From Rhodospirillales bacterium (GTDB lineage Bacteria; Pseudomonadota; Alphaproteobacteria; Rhodospirillales; Casp-alpha2): a DNA stretch of 8,749 bases. The stretch covers positions 1 through 8,749 of the forward strand of contig JAJFIE010000075.1 in the NCBI GenBank assembly GCA_021775275.1, written 5' to 3'. The notes beneath the pieces are model-generated. The model had not been told where the DNA came from and searched no databases. It worked only from the letters and a program-made list of their open reading frames with translations. Position 1 is the first letter of the stretch. Every line of letters begins with the position of its first letter. A program made the position numbers and the translations under genes. Below are positions 1 to 6,139 of the stretch, one piece after another.

Positions 1-153
1 ATGATGGGTATCGCCAGAATCATCGTTTCAGAGACCTACGCCCCTTATGAAATTTTTATGTCGTTGATGGTGATCTATCTGGTTCTGACATGGATTATTC
101 AACGCTCTTTTGGCCTGTTCGAGAAACGCATGAGCCGTCATATCAACCCTTGA
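1..153 (+). CDS. Amino acid ABC transporter permease, C-terminal end (partial)
   Basis: This is the last 50 residues of an inner-membrane permease subunit of the polar amino acid (HisM/GlnP-like) ABC importer family; the 5' part lies before the window. Frame 1 is open from base 1 to the TGA at 151-153. The segment around residues 16-36 is a hydrophobic helix ([17 protein letters not shown]), followed by a basic, cytoplasm-facing tail [11 protein letters not shown]. One final membrane helix and then a short charged tail is how these permeases normally end. The ATG at base 1 is an internal Met codon, not a credible start. The ATPase gene follows 7 nt later, which supports co-transcription and assembly into one transporter. 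The fragment is too short to name the substrate. The AapP-like partner suggests a general L-amino acid transporter, which would make this an AapM-like subunit (inference). Confidence 0.8.
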   Translation: MMGIARIIVSETYAPYEIFMSLMVIYLVLTWIIQRSFGLFEKRMSRHINP

Positions 154-160
154 GGACACC

Positions 161-907
161 ATGATGACTTCCGAACCTATCATCGTATTGAAAGACGTGG
201 ATAAATTCTTCGGTGACTTTCAGGCCCTGAAAAAAATCAACCTGAGCGTCGCCAAAAGCGAACGCATCGTTGTGTGCGGGCCATCCGGCTCCGGAAAATC
301 CACCATGATCCGGTGCATCAACCGGTTGGAAAAACACAATGCTGGACAAATCTTTGTCGATGGTCACGAACTGACAGATCAGGTTAGCGACATTGATGCC
401 GTACGCCGTGAAGTCGGGATGGTGTTTCAGAACTTCAATCTGTTCCCCCACCTGAGCGTAATCGACAATCTGATGCTGGCCCCAAAGCTGGTTCGCCGGA
501 TCGCCAAAGCCGAAGCCCGCGAAAAAGCCATGAGCCTGCTTGAGCGTGTTCGTATTCCCGAGCAGGCGGACAAATATCCGAGTCAACTTTCCGGCGGACA
601 GCAACAACGCGTCGCCATTGCACGCGCCCTTTGCATGAATCCGGAAGTCATGCTGTTTGATGAGCCTACGTCCGCACTGGACCCCGAAATGATCAACGAA
701 GTGTTGGACGTCATGACCGATCTGGCACAAGGCGGCATGACCATGATCTGTGTTACTCACGAAATGGGGTTTGCCCGGTCCGTTGCGGATAGCGTGGTCT
801 TCATGGACAACGGTGAAATCGTAGAAATGGCGCCGCCGGGTGAATTCTTCGAGAATCCGAAGAGTGATCGCACCAAGCTCTTCCTTAGCCAGATTCTGAC
901 GCACTGA
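161..907 (+). CDS. aapP: Amino acid ABC transporter ATP-binding protein (AapP/BztD type)
   Basis: This is the cytoplasmic ATPase that drives amino acid uptake through the permease encoded just upstream. At 248 aa it has the normal length, and every nucleotide-binding motif is intact: Walker [10 protein letters not shown] at residues 40-48, Q-loop Gln90 in [10 protein letters not shown], signature LSGGQ 143-147, Walker B VMLFDE 163-168, D-loop SALD 171-174 and switch His200 in THEMGFA. The blocks [27 protein letters not shown] and the end KLFLSQIL match the Rhizobium AapP / Rhodobacter BztD group as I remember it, rather than E. coli GlnQ. GAGGA at 152-156 overlaps the permease stop codon and serves the ATG at 161; ATG 164 is a possible alternative. 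The family assignment is very secure. The exact substrate (broad L-amino acids) and the symbol are inference. Confidence 0.93.
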   Translation: MMTSEPIIVLKDVDKFFGDFQALKKINLSVAKSERIVVCGPSGSGKSTMIRCINRLEKHNAGQIFVDGHELTDQVSDIDAVRREVGMVFQNFNLFPHLSVIDNLMLAPKLVRRIAKAEAREKAMSLLERVRIPEQADKYPSQLSGGQQQRVAIARALCMNPEVMLFDEPTSALDPEMINEVLDVMTDLAQGGMTMICVTHEMGFARSVADSVVFMDNGEIVEMAPPGEFFENPKSDRTKLFLSQILTH

Positions 908-921
908 TCAAGGAGCAGGAA

Positions 922-1701
922 ATGAACGACGCACAAATCTTAGCCTTCGCCGAAAGTGCTGAATGCATGGCGGCGGCGGCGGGAAATTATATTCGCGAAG
1001 CTGTAAAGAAGCCATTTTCGACTGAAATCAAGGGCGACGGCAGTCCGGTCACAGACGTAGACAAGGCGACGGAAGATTGCATTCGCGAGATTATTGCCGA
1101 GCGACATCCCGATCACGGCATTCTGGGCGAAGAGCGCGAACCGGTTTCTCCCGATGCTGAATTCGTCTGGATCATTGATCCCATCGACGGCACCCTGCCT
1201 TTCCTTGCCGGCATTCCCGTCTTTGGCACCCTGATTGCCCTCATGCAAGGCGACACGCCCCTGATCGGTATTATTGACATGCCTATGACCGGGGAACGTT
1301 GGATTGGCCGACACGGTATGGAAACCTTGCGCAATGGTGCGCCTATACGAACCCGCGCGTGCAGTGATTTGTCATCGGCATTGATGTCCACCAGCAATCC
1401 GGACTTCTATGAATCCGATACCGTTGGTGCGCTGGACAACATGAGGGCGGCAACAAAACTCGCCGTTTACGGTGGCAGTTGCATGTCCTACGCCCAGATT
1501 GCCACGGGCCGTATCGATGTAGGCTTGGACGTCCAGTTTGATATTCACGACTACCTGCCCCTGGTGCCGGTTATTCAGGGGGCCGGTGGCGTCATTACAG
1601 ACTGGAAGGGCAATCCATTGACCCGCGATTCCGGCGACCGGTTTGTCGCGTCCGGTGATCCCCGGGTCCATGAGCAGGTCCTGCGTGTAGTCGGTGGATA
1701 G
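922..1701 (+). CDS. Inositol monophosphatase family phosphatase, HisN-like (probable histidinol-phosphatase)
   Basis: This is a Mg2+-dependent phosphatase of the IMPase/FIG superfamily, 259 aa and full length. The metal site is complete: GEE at residues 69-71, DPIDGT 86-91 and Asp210 in the HDYLPLVPVIQGAGG block (208-223). The stretch GIIDMPMTGERWIG (116-129) and the ending GAGGVITDWKG (220-230) resemble the HisN branch, which removes phosphate from L-histidinol phosphate in histidine synthesis. Positions that in HisN proteins I recall as Arg after DPIDGT, Asp in GGDC and Lys in GLKxYD read Leu92, Ser186 and Phe206 here, so the substrate is less certain. AAGGAG at 910-915 precedes the ATG, 14 nt after the ATPase stop codon, so the gene is the last of the transporter operon. 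An inositol or sugar-phosphate substrate is the main alternative. Confidence 0.85.
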   Translation: MNDAQILAFAESAECMAAAAGNYIREAVKKPFSTEIKGDGSPVTDVDKATEDCIREIIAERHPDHGILGEEREPVSPDAEFVWIIDPIDGTLPFLAGIPVFGTLIALMQGDTPLIGIIDMPMTGERWIGRHGMETLRNGAPIRTRACSDLSSALMSTSNPDFYESDTVGALDNMRAATKLAVYGGSCMSYAQIATGRIDVGLDVQFDIHDYLPLVPVIQGAGGVITDWKGNPLTRDSGDRFVASGDPRVHEQVLRVVGG

Positions 1702-1722
1702 TTTGCCTAATAAAGCCCACCG
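1692..1722. terminator. Inverted repeat spanning the convergent stop codons (weak terminator candidate)
   Basis: Arms CGGTGG (1692-1697) and CCACCG (1717-1722) pair perfectly around a 19-nt loop that contains the stop codons of both the phosphatase gene (+) and the PBP1A gene (-). Only 5 nt separate the two stops. The position suits a bidirectional terminator, but the loop is long and neither side has a clear T-run, so it may be chance. Confidence 0.2.
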
Positions 1723-4169
1723 GTTCCAGTTGAAGGCGCGCCATTGCCTGCCGACTGCCCGGTAACCGTAAACCCGGGGGTGTAGCCCTCACCGGCCAGC
1801 AATTTTGATTCACCCGTCGGCACGGTTCCCGGTTTGAAGGCTTCCAGAATGACACCCTTTTCGCCGGGTTGTGCTGGTGCGCCGGTCGAACCATTGATCC
1901 GCACCAGTCGAATATCCGGTGGAATACGGAACGGAATGCCGGGCTTCCCTTCCAGCGCCGCCTGCATGAAATCGCGAAAAATTGGCGCAGTAACAGATGA
2001 TCCCGTTTCGCGAAGCCCCAACCCGCGCGGGTTGTCAAAACCAACATAGACCCCCACGGCCAGATCAGGCGAGAAGCCGACAAACCATGTATCTACCTGT
2101 TTGTTGGTGGTGCCGGTTTTACCCGCCAGTGGTTTTCCAACGGCCCGGATGCGCCGTCCCGTGCCACGCTTGACGACGCCATCCAGCATGGAAACGATCT
2201 GATAGGCGCTGCCCGGATCAGCCAGTTTTTCCCGATTGTCCGGCACTTGAGGAACCGGCTGGCCGGTCCAGTAAGGCGCCAGGCATTGCGGGCATTCACG
2301 CACATCATGGCGAAACACGGTCAATCCGTTGCGGTCCTGAATTCGGTCAATGAACGTCGGTGTAATGCGCCGTCCACCGTTCACCAGCATGGCGTAGGCA
2401 GTGGTGATGCGGAGCAACGAGGTCTCACCCGACCCCAACGCCATGGCCAATTGTTCCGGCATTTCATCAACCAGCCCGAACCGTTCGGCGTATTCGGCAA
2501 CCCGGTCCATGCCAACGGCCTGCGCCAGACGCACGGTCATCAGGTTGCGTGATTTCTCAATGCCGAGACGCATGGTGCTCGGCCCGTAAAATTTCTTCGT
2601 GTAGTTAGCCGGTCGCCATTTCGGCAGTCCCGGCCCCTGATCAATGACAAAAGGAGCATCCAGGATCAGGGTTGAAGGCGTATAGCCGGACTCAAGCGCC
2701 GCCAGATAAACGAACGGCTTGAACGCGGAACCCGGTTGCCGGAAAGCCTGTGTTACCCGGTTAAATACGCTACGCTCGTAACTGTACCCGCCAGACATGG
2801 CAAGGACGCGCCCTGTATGAGGATCAAGGGCGATCAGGCCACCCTCCACTGCCGGCAGTTGAGAGAGCGCGAACGTGCCGGACGGATAGGGGGCACCCAC
2901 GGCGTCTTCTTCGCCCGGCGCATGGGTTGCGGGCAGGATGGAGACGATATCGCCGACGGCCAGCACATCACCCGGGCTTGTGATTTTCGGGCCGAGTTTT
3001 TCGTGTTTCTTCCACGCCCGCGCCCAGGTCAGTTCCGCCAGCGGAATACGTCCGGTATCGCCACCAGCCATGGCCACATCAACCCCGGCGTCATCGAGTT
3101 GAACCACAATGGCGGCTATCCGCCCTTCCATGCCCTTGGGTGGCTCAAAGTTATTGATCGCCTGATAGAGATTAGCGCCATCGGGCGTTTTTGCCAGCGG
3201 CCCGCGCCACCCGTGGCGCCGATCATAAATTTCCAGCCCCTGACGCAGAACACGGTCTGCCATGTCCTGTAAACGGGGATCAAGGGTGGTGCGAACCGAC
3301 AACCCGCCCTTGTACAGTTTGTCCTCACCATAAAGATCCAGCAGCTCCCGGCGCACCTCCTCGGCGATATAATCGGCGCGAACAAACTGGGTTTCCTGGC
3401 GCTTTCTGATCACCAGGGACTCAGCGCGCGCCTGTTCGGCCTGATCGGGCGAGATAAAGCCCTCTTCCATCAAACGCCCAATCACCCAGTTTCGTCGGTC
3501 GATGGCTGCCTCACGACGTTTGATGGGGTGGTAGTTGTTGGGCGCTTTGGGAAGCGCCGCCAGAAAGGAGGCCTCGGCAATGGTCAATTCATCGAGGGAT
3601 TTATCGAAGTAATTTAACGCCGCCGCCGCCACGCCGTAGGCCTGAAACCCCAGATATATCTCGTTCAGGTAAAGCTCCAGGATGCGTTCCTTGGAAATCG
3701 CGCGTTCAATGCGGAGCGCCAGAATGGCTTCCTTGACCTTGCGTTCCCACGAAACTTCGTTGGTCAACAGGAAATTCTTCGCCACCTGTTGGGTGATGGT
3801 TGACGCACCGACCAATCGACGGCCACGTCCGATATTTTTCAGATTGGTCACAATGGCGCGGGCAACGCCGGTCACATCAATGCCGGGGTGCTCGAAAAAA
3901 TTCTTGTCCTCGGCGGCAATAAACGCCTGAACAACCAGCCCGGGCATGGCGTTAAGGGGCACGAATACCCGGCGTTCAATGGCGTATTCATTCAACAACC
4001 GCCCATCTCCGGCATGGATTCGGGTCATCACCAACGGATCGTAGTCCGCCAGTTGACGGTAATCCGGCAGCCCCTTACCGAACTGGTGGAACACATACAG
4101 CGTTCCAGCTGCGCCGGTAACGGCAACCGCGGATAACAGCAAAAAGATTGTAAACAGGATTCTGAACAT
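1707..4169 (-). CDS. mrcA: Penicillin-binding protein 1A (bifunctional transglycosylase/transpeptidase)
   Basis: This class A PBP polymerises glycan strands from lipid II and cross-links them in the periplasm, anchored in the inner membrane. At 820 aa it is of usual length for a Gram-negative PBP1A. In order it has a short cytoplasmic end and a membrane helix (about residues 4-27), then the GT51 domain with EDKNFFEHPG (87-96, catalytic Glu87), GASTITQQ (121-128), RKxxE (143-147) and KERILELYLNEIYLG (160-174). An OB-like insertion follows at about 320-430. The transpeptidase domain has SAFK (nucleophile Ser481, Lys484), SRN (540-542) and KTGT (684-687). A CPQC pair (Cys626/Cys629) lies between SRN and KTGT. 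The tail after about 790 is Gly/Ser/Thr-rich and probably disordered. No good Shine-Dalgarno site precedes the ATG at 4169, but the membrane helix begins right there. It lies downstream of the amidase on the same strand. Also called ponA. Confidence 0.96.
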   Translation of the reverse strand: MFRILFTIFLLLSAVAVTGAAGTLYVFHQFGKGLPDYRQLADYDPLVMTRIHAGDGRLLNEYAIERRVFVPLNAMPGLVVQAFIAAEDKNFFEHPGIDVTGVARAIVTNLKNIGRGRRLVGASTITQQVAKNFLLTNEVSWERKVKEAILALRIERAISKERILELYLNEIYLGFQAYGVAAAALNYFDKSLDELTIAEASFLAALPKAPNNYHPIKRREAAIDRRNWVIGRLMEEGFISPDQAEQARAESLVIRKRQETQFVRADYIAEEVRRELLDLYGEDKLYKGGLSVRTTLDPRLQDMADRVLRQGLEIYDRRHGWRGPLAKTPDGANLYQAINNFEPPKGMEGRIAAIVVQLDDAGVDVAMAGGDTGRIPLAELTWARAWKKHEKLGPKITSPGDVLAVGDIVSILPATHAPGEEDAVGAPYPSGTFALSQLPAVEGGLIALDPHTGRVLAMSGGYSYERSVFNRVTQAFRQPGSAFKPFVYLAALESGYTPSTLILDAPFVIDQGPGLPKWRPANYTKKFYGPSTMRLGIEKSRNLMTVRLAQAVGMDRVAEYAERFGLVDEMPEQLAMALGSGETSLLRITTAYAMLVNGGRRITPTFIDRIQDRNGLTVFRHDVRECPQCLAPYWTGQPVPQVPDNREKLADPGSAYQIVSMLDGVVKRGTGRRIRAVGKPLAGKTGTTNKQVDTWFVGFSPDLAVGVYVGFDNPRGLGLRETGSSVTAPIFRDFMQAALEGKPGIPFRIPPDIRLVRINGSTGAPAQPGEKGVILEAFKPGTVPTGESKLLAGEGYTPGFTVTGQSAGNGAPSTGTGGLY

Positions 4170-4223
4170 GGTGGCGTAGCAGTGTGCGGTTAACCGGCTT
4201 TGGCGTCAAACATGACTTTTACG

Positions 4224-4252
4224 ATGTTAGTCTGACGCGAATATGACCGCAA
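4224..4252 (-). promoter_or_regulatory. Candidate promoter for the PBP1A gene
   Basis: On the minus strand, TTGCGG (4252-4247) and TAACAT (4229-4224) are separated by exactly 17 nt, giving a predicted start about 50 nt before the PBP1A ATG. The hexamers match the sigma-70 consensus at only 3 and 4 of 6 positions. A stronger -35-like TTGACG sits at 4209-4204, but its matching -10 is poor and would leave almost no leader. The gene may instead be read through from the amidase, 116 nt upstream. Confidence 0.25.
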
Positions 4253-4259
4253 ATTGCGG
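4247..4259. promoter_or_regulatory. Perfect palindrome CCGCAAATTGCGG between amidase and PBP1A genes
   Basis: A 13-bp dyad (CCGCAA, central A, TTGCGG) lies in the 116-nt gap between the two cell-wall genes and overlaps the candidate -35 of the PBP1A gene. As RNA it could form only a tight stem with no T-run after it, so a protein-binding site is as likely as a terminator. I do not recognise the cognate regulator. Confidence 0.3.
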
Positions 4260-4285
4260 CGATACCGTGACATAATGGGAGGGGG

Positions 4286-5623
4286 TCAGTTGGTGCGGGC
4301 CTGCTGTAGTCCGGTAAAATAGCGATCGATCCCGGCCAGCATGGCCGTCGCGATTTTCTGCCGGTAAGCCTTGGAACGCAGATTCCGTTCATCCTTCGTA
4401 TTCGACAGGAAACCCAGTTCCACCAGAACCGAAGGGATATCAGGCGCCTTCAATACGGCAAAACCAGCGAAGCGGTGTGTATTGCGCAACACCTTGCTGG
4501 ATCGTTTGAGTTCACCCACCAAAACATTTGCAAATTTTGCAGATTCATTCATGGAATCCCGCCGCGCAAGATCGAGTAATATGAACGCAGTGAGTTCGTC
4601 TTTCTGGGCGTTGAGGTCGATACCAGCAACCAGATCAGCCTTGTTTTCCTTTTCCGCCAGACGGGCGGCTTCCTTATCGGAAGCCTTCTCCGATAAGGTA
4701 TAGACTGACGATCCGCTGATCGTCTTGTCTTTGATGGAATCCGCATGAATCGAAATAAATAAATCTGCCCCTGCCTTGCGGGAACGCTTGACCCTGTCTC
4801 GAAGTGGAATGAAAACATCCCGGTCACGGGTCAGAACCACCTTGTAATGCCCGGATTGTTCCAGGGTTTTCTTGATCTGCCGCGCCATGGCGATGGTGAT
4901 GTGTTTTTCGTACACACCGGAACCCCCAATGGTGCCCGGATCGGCGCCGCCATGACCCGGATCAATAACGACCACGCGCTTGCCGCCGGTAGTCGCAGCA
5001 AGCGGTTTCCGTGGCGCAGGCAACATGGTGGGTTGCGCTGTCGCCACCGGCGTAACCGGAACCGGGTCCGGCGCAGGAGCCAGCGCCGCCAATTCAGAAT
5101 AATTTGACGGTGACGCAGTGGGCAAGGATTCGGCCACATACCCCTGCTCTGTCGCCGACACCGAAATCGTGCGGTTCAGTCCGGCAACAAACGTTCCCTC
5201 ATCCGAAGACACCATATCCAGAACGAACCGCCTGCCCCCTGTATCCCCGTCGGTCAGGAAAAATGCCGCCTTCACTGCAACGGGGCGCGCGGTCTCCAGA
5301 ACCACGCGGGATTGCCCTGCCTGATAGAGACCATAGCGCATGGCCCTGAACAATCCGGTCTGGGTGGGCAGAGGCTTCGCCGGCAAGCGCCAGCCAACCT
5401 CCGGCATGTCGAGCACCACGCGGTAGGGCGCATTCAGCATGAACAATCGCACCCTCACAGCCTTGGAAAGATCCAGAACGAACCGGGTACGCGTGCCGTC
5501 AAAACCGACACGGATATCCGTAACCACTGTTTCGGCGGCACGAGGCGCACGCTGCGGTATTACCAGCGCGGCCAGCAGCAGGCAGGCAACGATCCAAAAC
5601 CTGCCGAAACCCCGTCGTGTCAT
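4286..5623 (-). CDS. amiC: N-acetylmuramoyl-L-alanine amidase, AmiC-type (AMIN + Amidase_3)
   Basis: This exported zinc amidase cuts the bond between N-acetylmuramic acid and the stem peptide, splitting septal peptidoglycan during cell separation. With the start at 5623 it has 445 aa: a signal peptide (MTRRGF, hydrophobic core about 9-22, likely cleavage after the AA at 29-30), an AMIN wall/septum-targeting domain (about 31-140), a Pro/Ala-rich linker (about 175-212) and the Amidase_3 domain. The zinc/catalytic residues are all present: His224 in DPGHGG, Glu239 in GVYEKH, His293 in SIHADS and Glu402 in VLVELGFLSN. An upstream in-frame ATG at 5710 would add 29 residues ahead of the signal peptide. 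I prefer 5623 because it puts the n-region and hydrophobic core at the N-terminus and has a GGGG stretch upstream. The PBP1A gene follows 116 nt downstream. The family call is secure and the start is likely. Confidence 0.93.
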   Translation of the reverse strand: MTRRGFGRFWIVACLLLAALVIPQRAPRAAETVVTDIRVGFDGTRTRFVLDLSKAVRVRLFMLNAPYRVVLDMPEVGWRLPAKPLPTQTGLFRAMRYGLYQAGQSRVVLETARPVAVKAAFFLTDGDTGGRRFVLDMVSSDEGTFVAGLNRTISVSATEQGYVAESLPTASPSNYSELAALAPAPDPVPVTPVATAQPTMLPAPRKPLAATTGGKRVVVIDPGHGGADPGTIGGSGVYEKHITIAMARQIKKTLEQSGHYKVVLTRDRDVFIPLRDRVKRSRKAGADLFISIHADSIKDKTISGSSVYTLSEKASDKEAARLAEKENKADLVAGIDLNAQKDELTAFILLDLARRDSMNESAKFANVLVGELKRSSKVLRNTHRFAGFAVLKAPDIPSVLVELGFLSNTKDERNLRSKAYRQKIATAMLAGIDRYFTGLQQARTN

Positions 5624-5750
5624 TTCATTGCCCCAACGTTTCGCCACGATATGTTGTGTGGCGCATTTGCTTACAGCATACATATACCGCCCCGAGGCAG
5701 GCATCTTCAATATTCATGTTTGACCACGGCCCGCACATCATGCACCGCCC

Positions 5751-5756
5751 ATTATA
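5751..5756 (-). promoter_or_regulatory. Candidate -10 box (TATAAT) for the amidase gene
   Basis: The minus strand reads a perfect TATAAT at 5756-5751, which would give a leader of about 120 nt before the amidase ATG at 5623. No good -35 hexamer stands at the right distance upstream (the bases there read roughly CACCAT), so this is a partial promoter match that may need an activator. Confidence 0.3.
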
Positions 5757-5768
5757 TTTTGGCCAAAA
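5757..5768. promoter_or_regulatory. Palindrome TTTTGGCCAAAA in the divergent promoter region
   Basis: A perfect 12-bp dyad directly abuts the minus-strand TATAAT and lies about 12 bp upstream of the candidate rne -35. Outside it, ATA on the left and AATAT on the right give a further imperfect extension. Its location is that of an operator able to affect both divergent genes. No regulator is recognisable from the sequence alone. Confidence 0.35.
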
Positions 5769-5779
5769 CAATATGGTGA

Positions 5780-5808
5780 TTGTGGAACAGAATTACTGAG
5801 GTTATGTT
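5780..5808 (+). promoter_or_regulatory. Candidate rne promoter
   Basis: TTGTGG (5780-5785) and TATGTT (5803-5808) are spaced by 17 nt on the plus strand, matching the sigma-70 consensus at 3 and 4 of 6 positions. Transcription would begin near 5815, giving an rne leader of about 325 nt. This is a weak but well-spaced match, and other starts in the region are possible. Confidence 0.28.
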
Positions 5809-5814
5809 AACAGC

Positions 5815-6139
5815 GAAGCGGTCTGGAACTGATCGCGCCTGTTTGAGGGCACGATTCGTTCGTTTTACAACGCTTCCACAAGTTTATTCGTGACGGATAG
5901 TCCGTCCCAACCTCTGTCGTCCCGACGCTCAAGGGCAACCGCTCCGCAGCAATTTATCGGGCAACAAGGTATTCAAATGCCGGTTGTAAATATGCGCAAA
6001 CAGATTTCAAAGCCCACGGCGGCAATGCCAATCCGTGCGCTTTCTGTCGTTCGCGCCACCGGCCCAATCGAAATATCGTCTCCCGCTCATGGTGCGCATG
6101 CCGCACGATCAACGGGGGAGAACCGGAGTTCTAATTTTA
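5815..6139 (+). promoter_or_regulatory. Probable long 5' leader of rne with hairpins
   Basis: If the 5780-5808 promoter is used, rne carries a leader of about 325 nt. It contains a hairpin at 5831-5856 (nine-pair stem counting a G-T pair, one C-A mismatch, six-to-eight-base loop), a perfect 6-bp stem with loop TAG at 5892-5906 (GACGGA/TCCGTC), a small 4-bp stem at 5916-5926, and a perfect 5-bp stem at 6092-6106 (GTGCG/CGCAC). An AU-rich single-stranded stretch (ctaatttta) lies just before the start codon. E. coli rne has a comparable 361-nt leader with hairpins through which RNase E shortens the life of its own mRNA. The same role here is inference from position and structure, not from sequence similarity. 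Confidence 0.4.
6125..6128 (+). promoter_or_regulatory. rne: Ribosome binding site that sets the rne start
   Basis: GGAG at 6125-6128 stands 11 nt before ATG 6140, the first codon of MSTKRMLIDATH, where alphaproteobacterial RNase E proteins begin. The reading frame is open further upstream to an ATG at 6035, but the 35 extra residues look nothing like an RNase E N-terminus. Confidence 0.6.

Larger units (their letters stand above)
5624..6139. other. 516-nt divergent intergenic region (amiC / rne)
   Basis: I find no convincing gene here. The region holds candidate promoters for both flanking genes near 5750-5810, a 12-bp palindrome at 5757-5768, then about 325 nt that would be the rne 5' leader, with short perfect or near-perfect hairpins at 5831-5856, 5892-5906, 5916-5926 and 6092-6106. 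Open frames crossing it (for example + strand 5890-6228) have no recognisable protein features and run into the rne start. Confidence 0.7.

Noticed and set aside
143..904. 253-codon open frame on the minus strand opposite the ABC ATPase gene
   Set aside because: It mirrors a fully motif-complete ATPase on the plus strand and shows no recognisable domain; it is a shadow of codon bias.
5624..5710. 29-residue extension of the amidase from ATG 5710
   Set aside because: It would bury the signal peptide inside the protein; ATG 5623 gives a normal signal peptide at the N-terminus.
5720..5758. TTGACC (5720-5725) with TATATT (5753-5758) as an rne promoter
   Set aside because: Both hexamers look good, but the 27-nt spacing is far too long for one sigma-70 promoter.
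6035..6139. 35-residue N-terminal extension of RNase E from ATG 6035
   Set aside because: The conserved RNase E N-terminus starts at MSTKRMLIDATH, with a Shine-Dalgarno site before ATG 6140. The extension resembles translated leader RNA.
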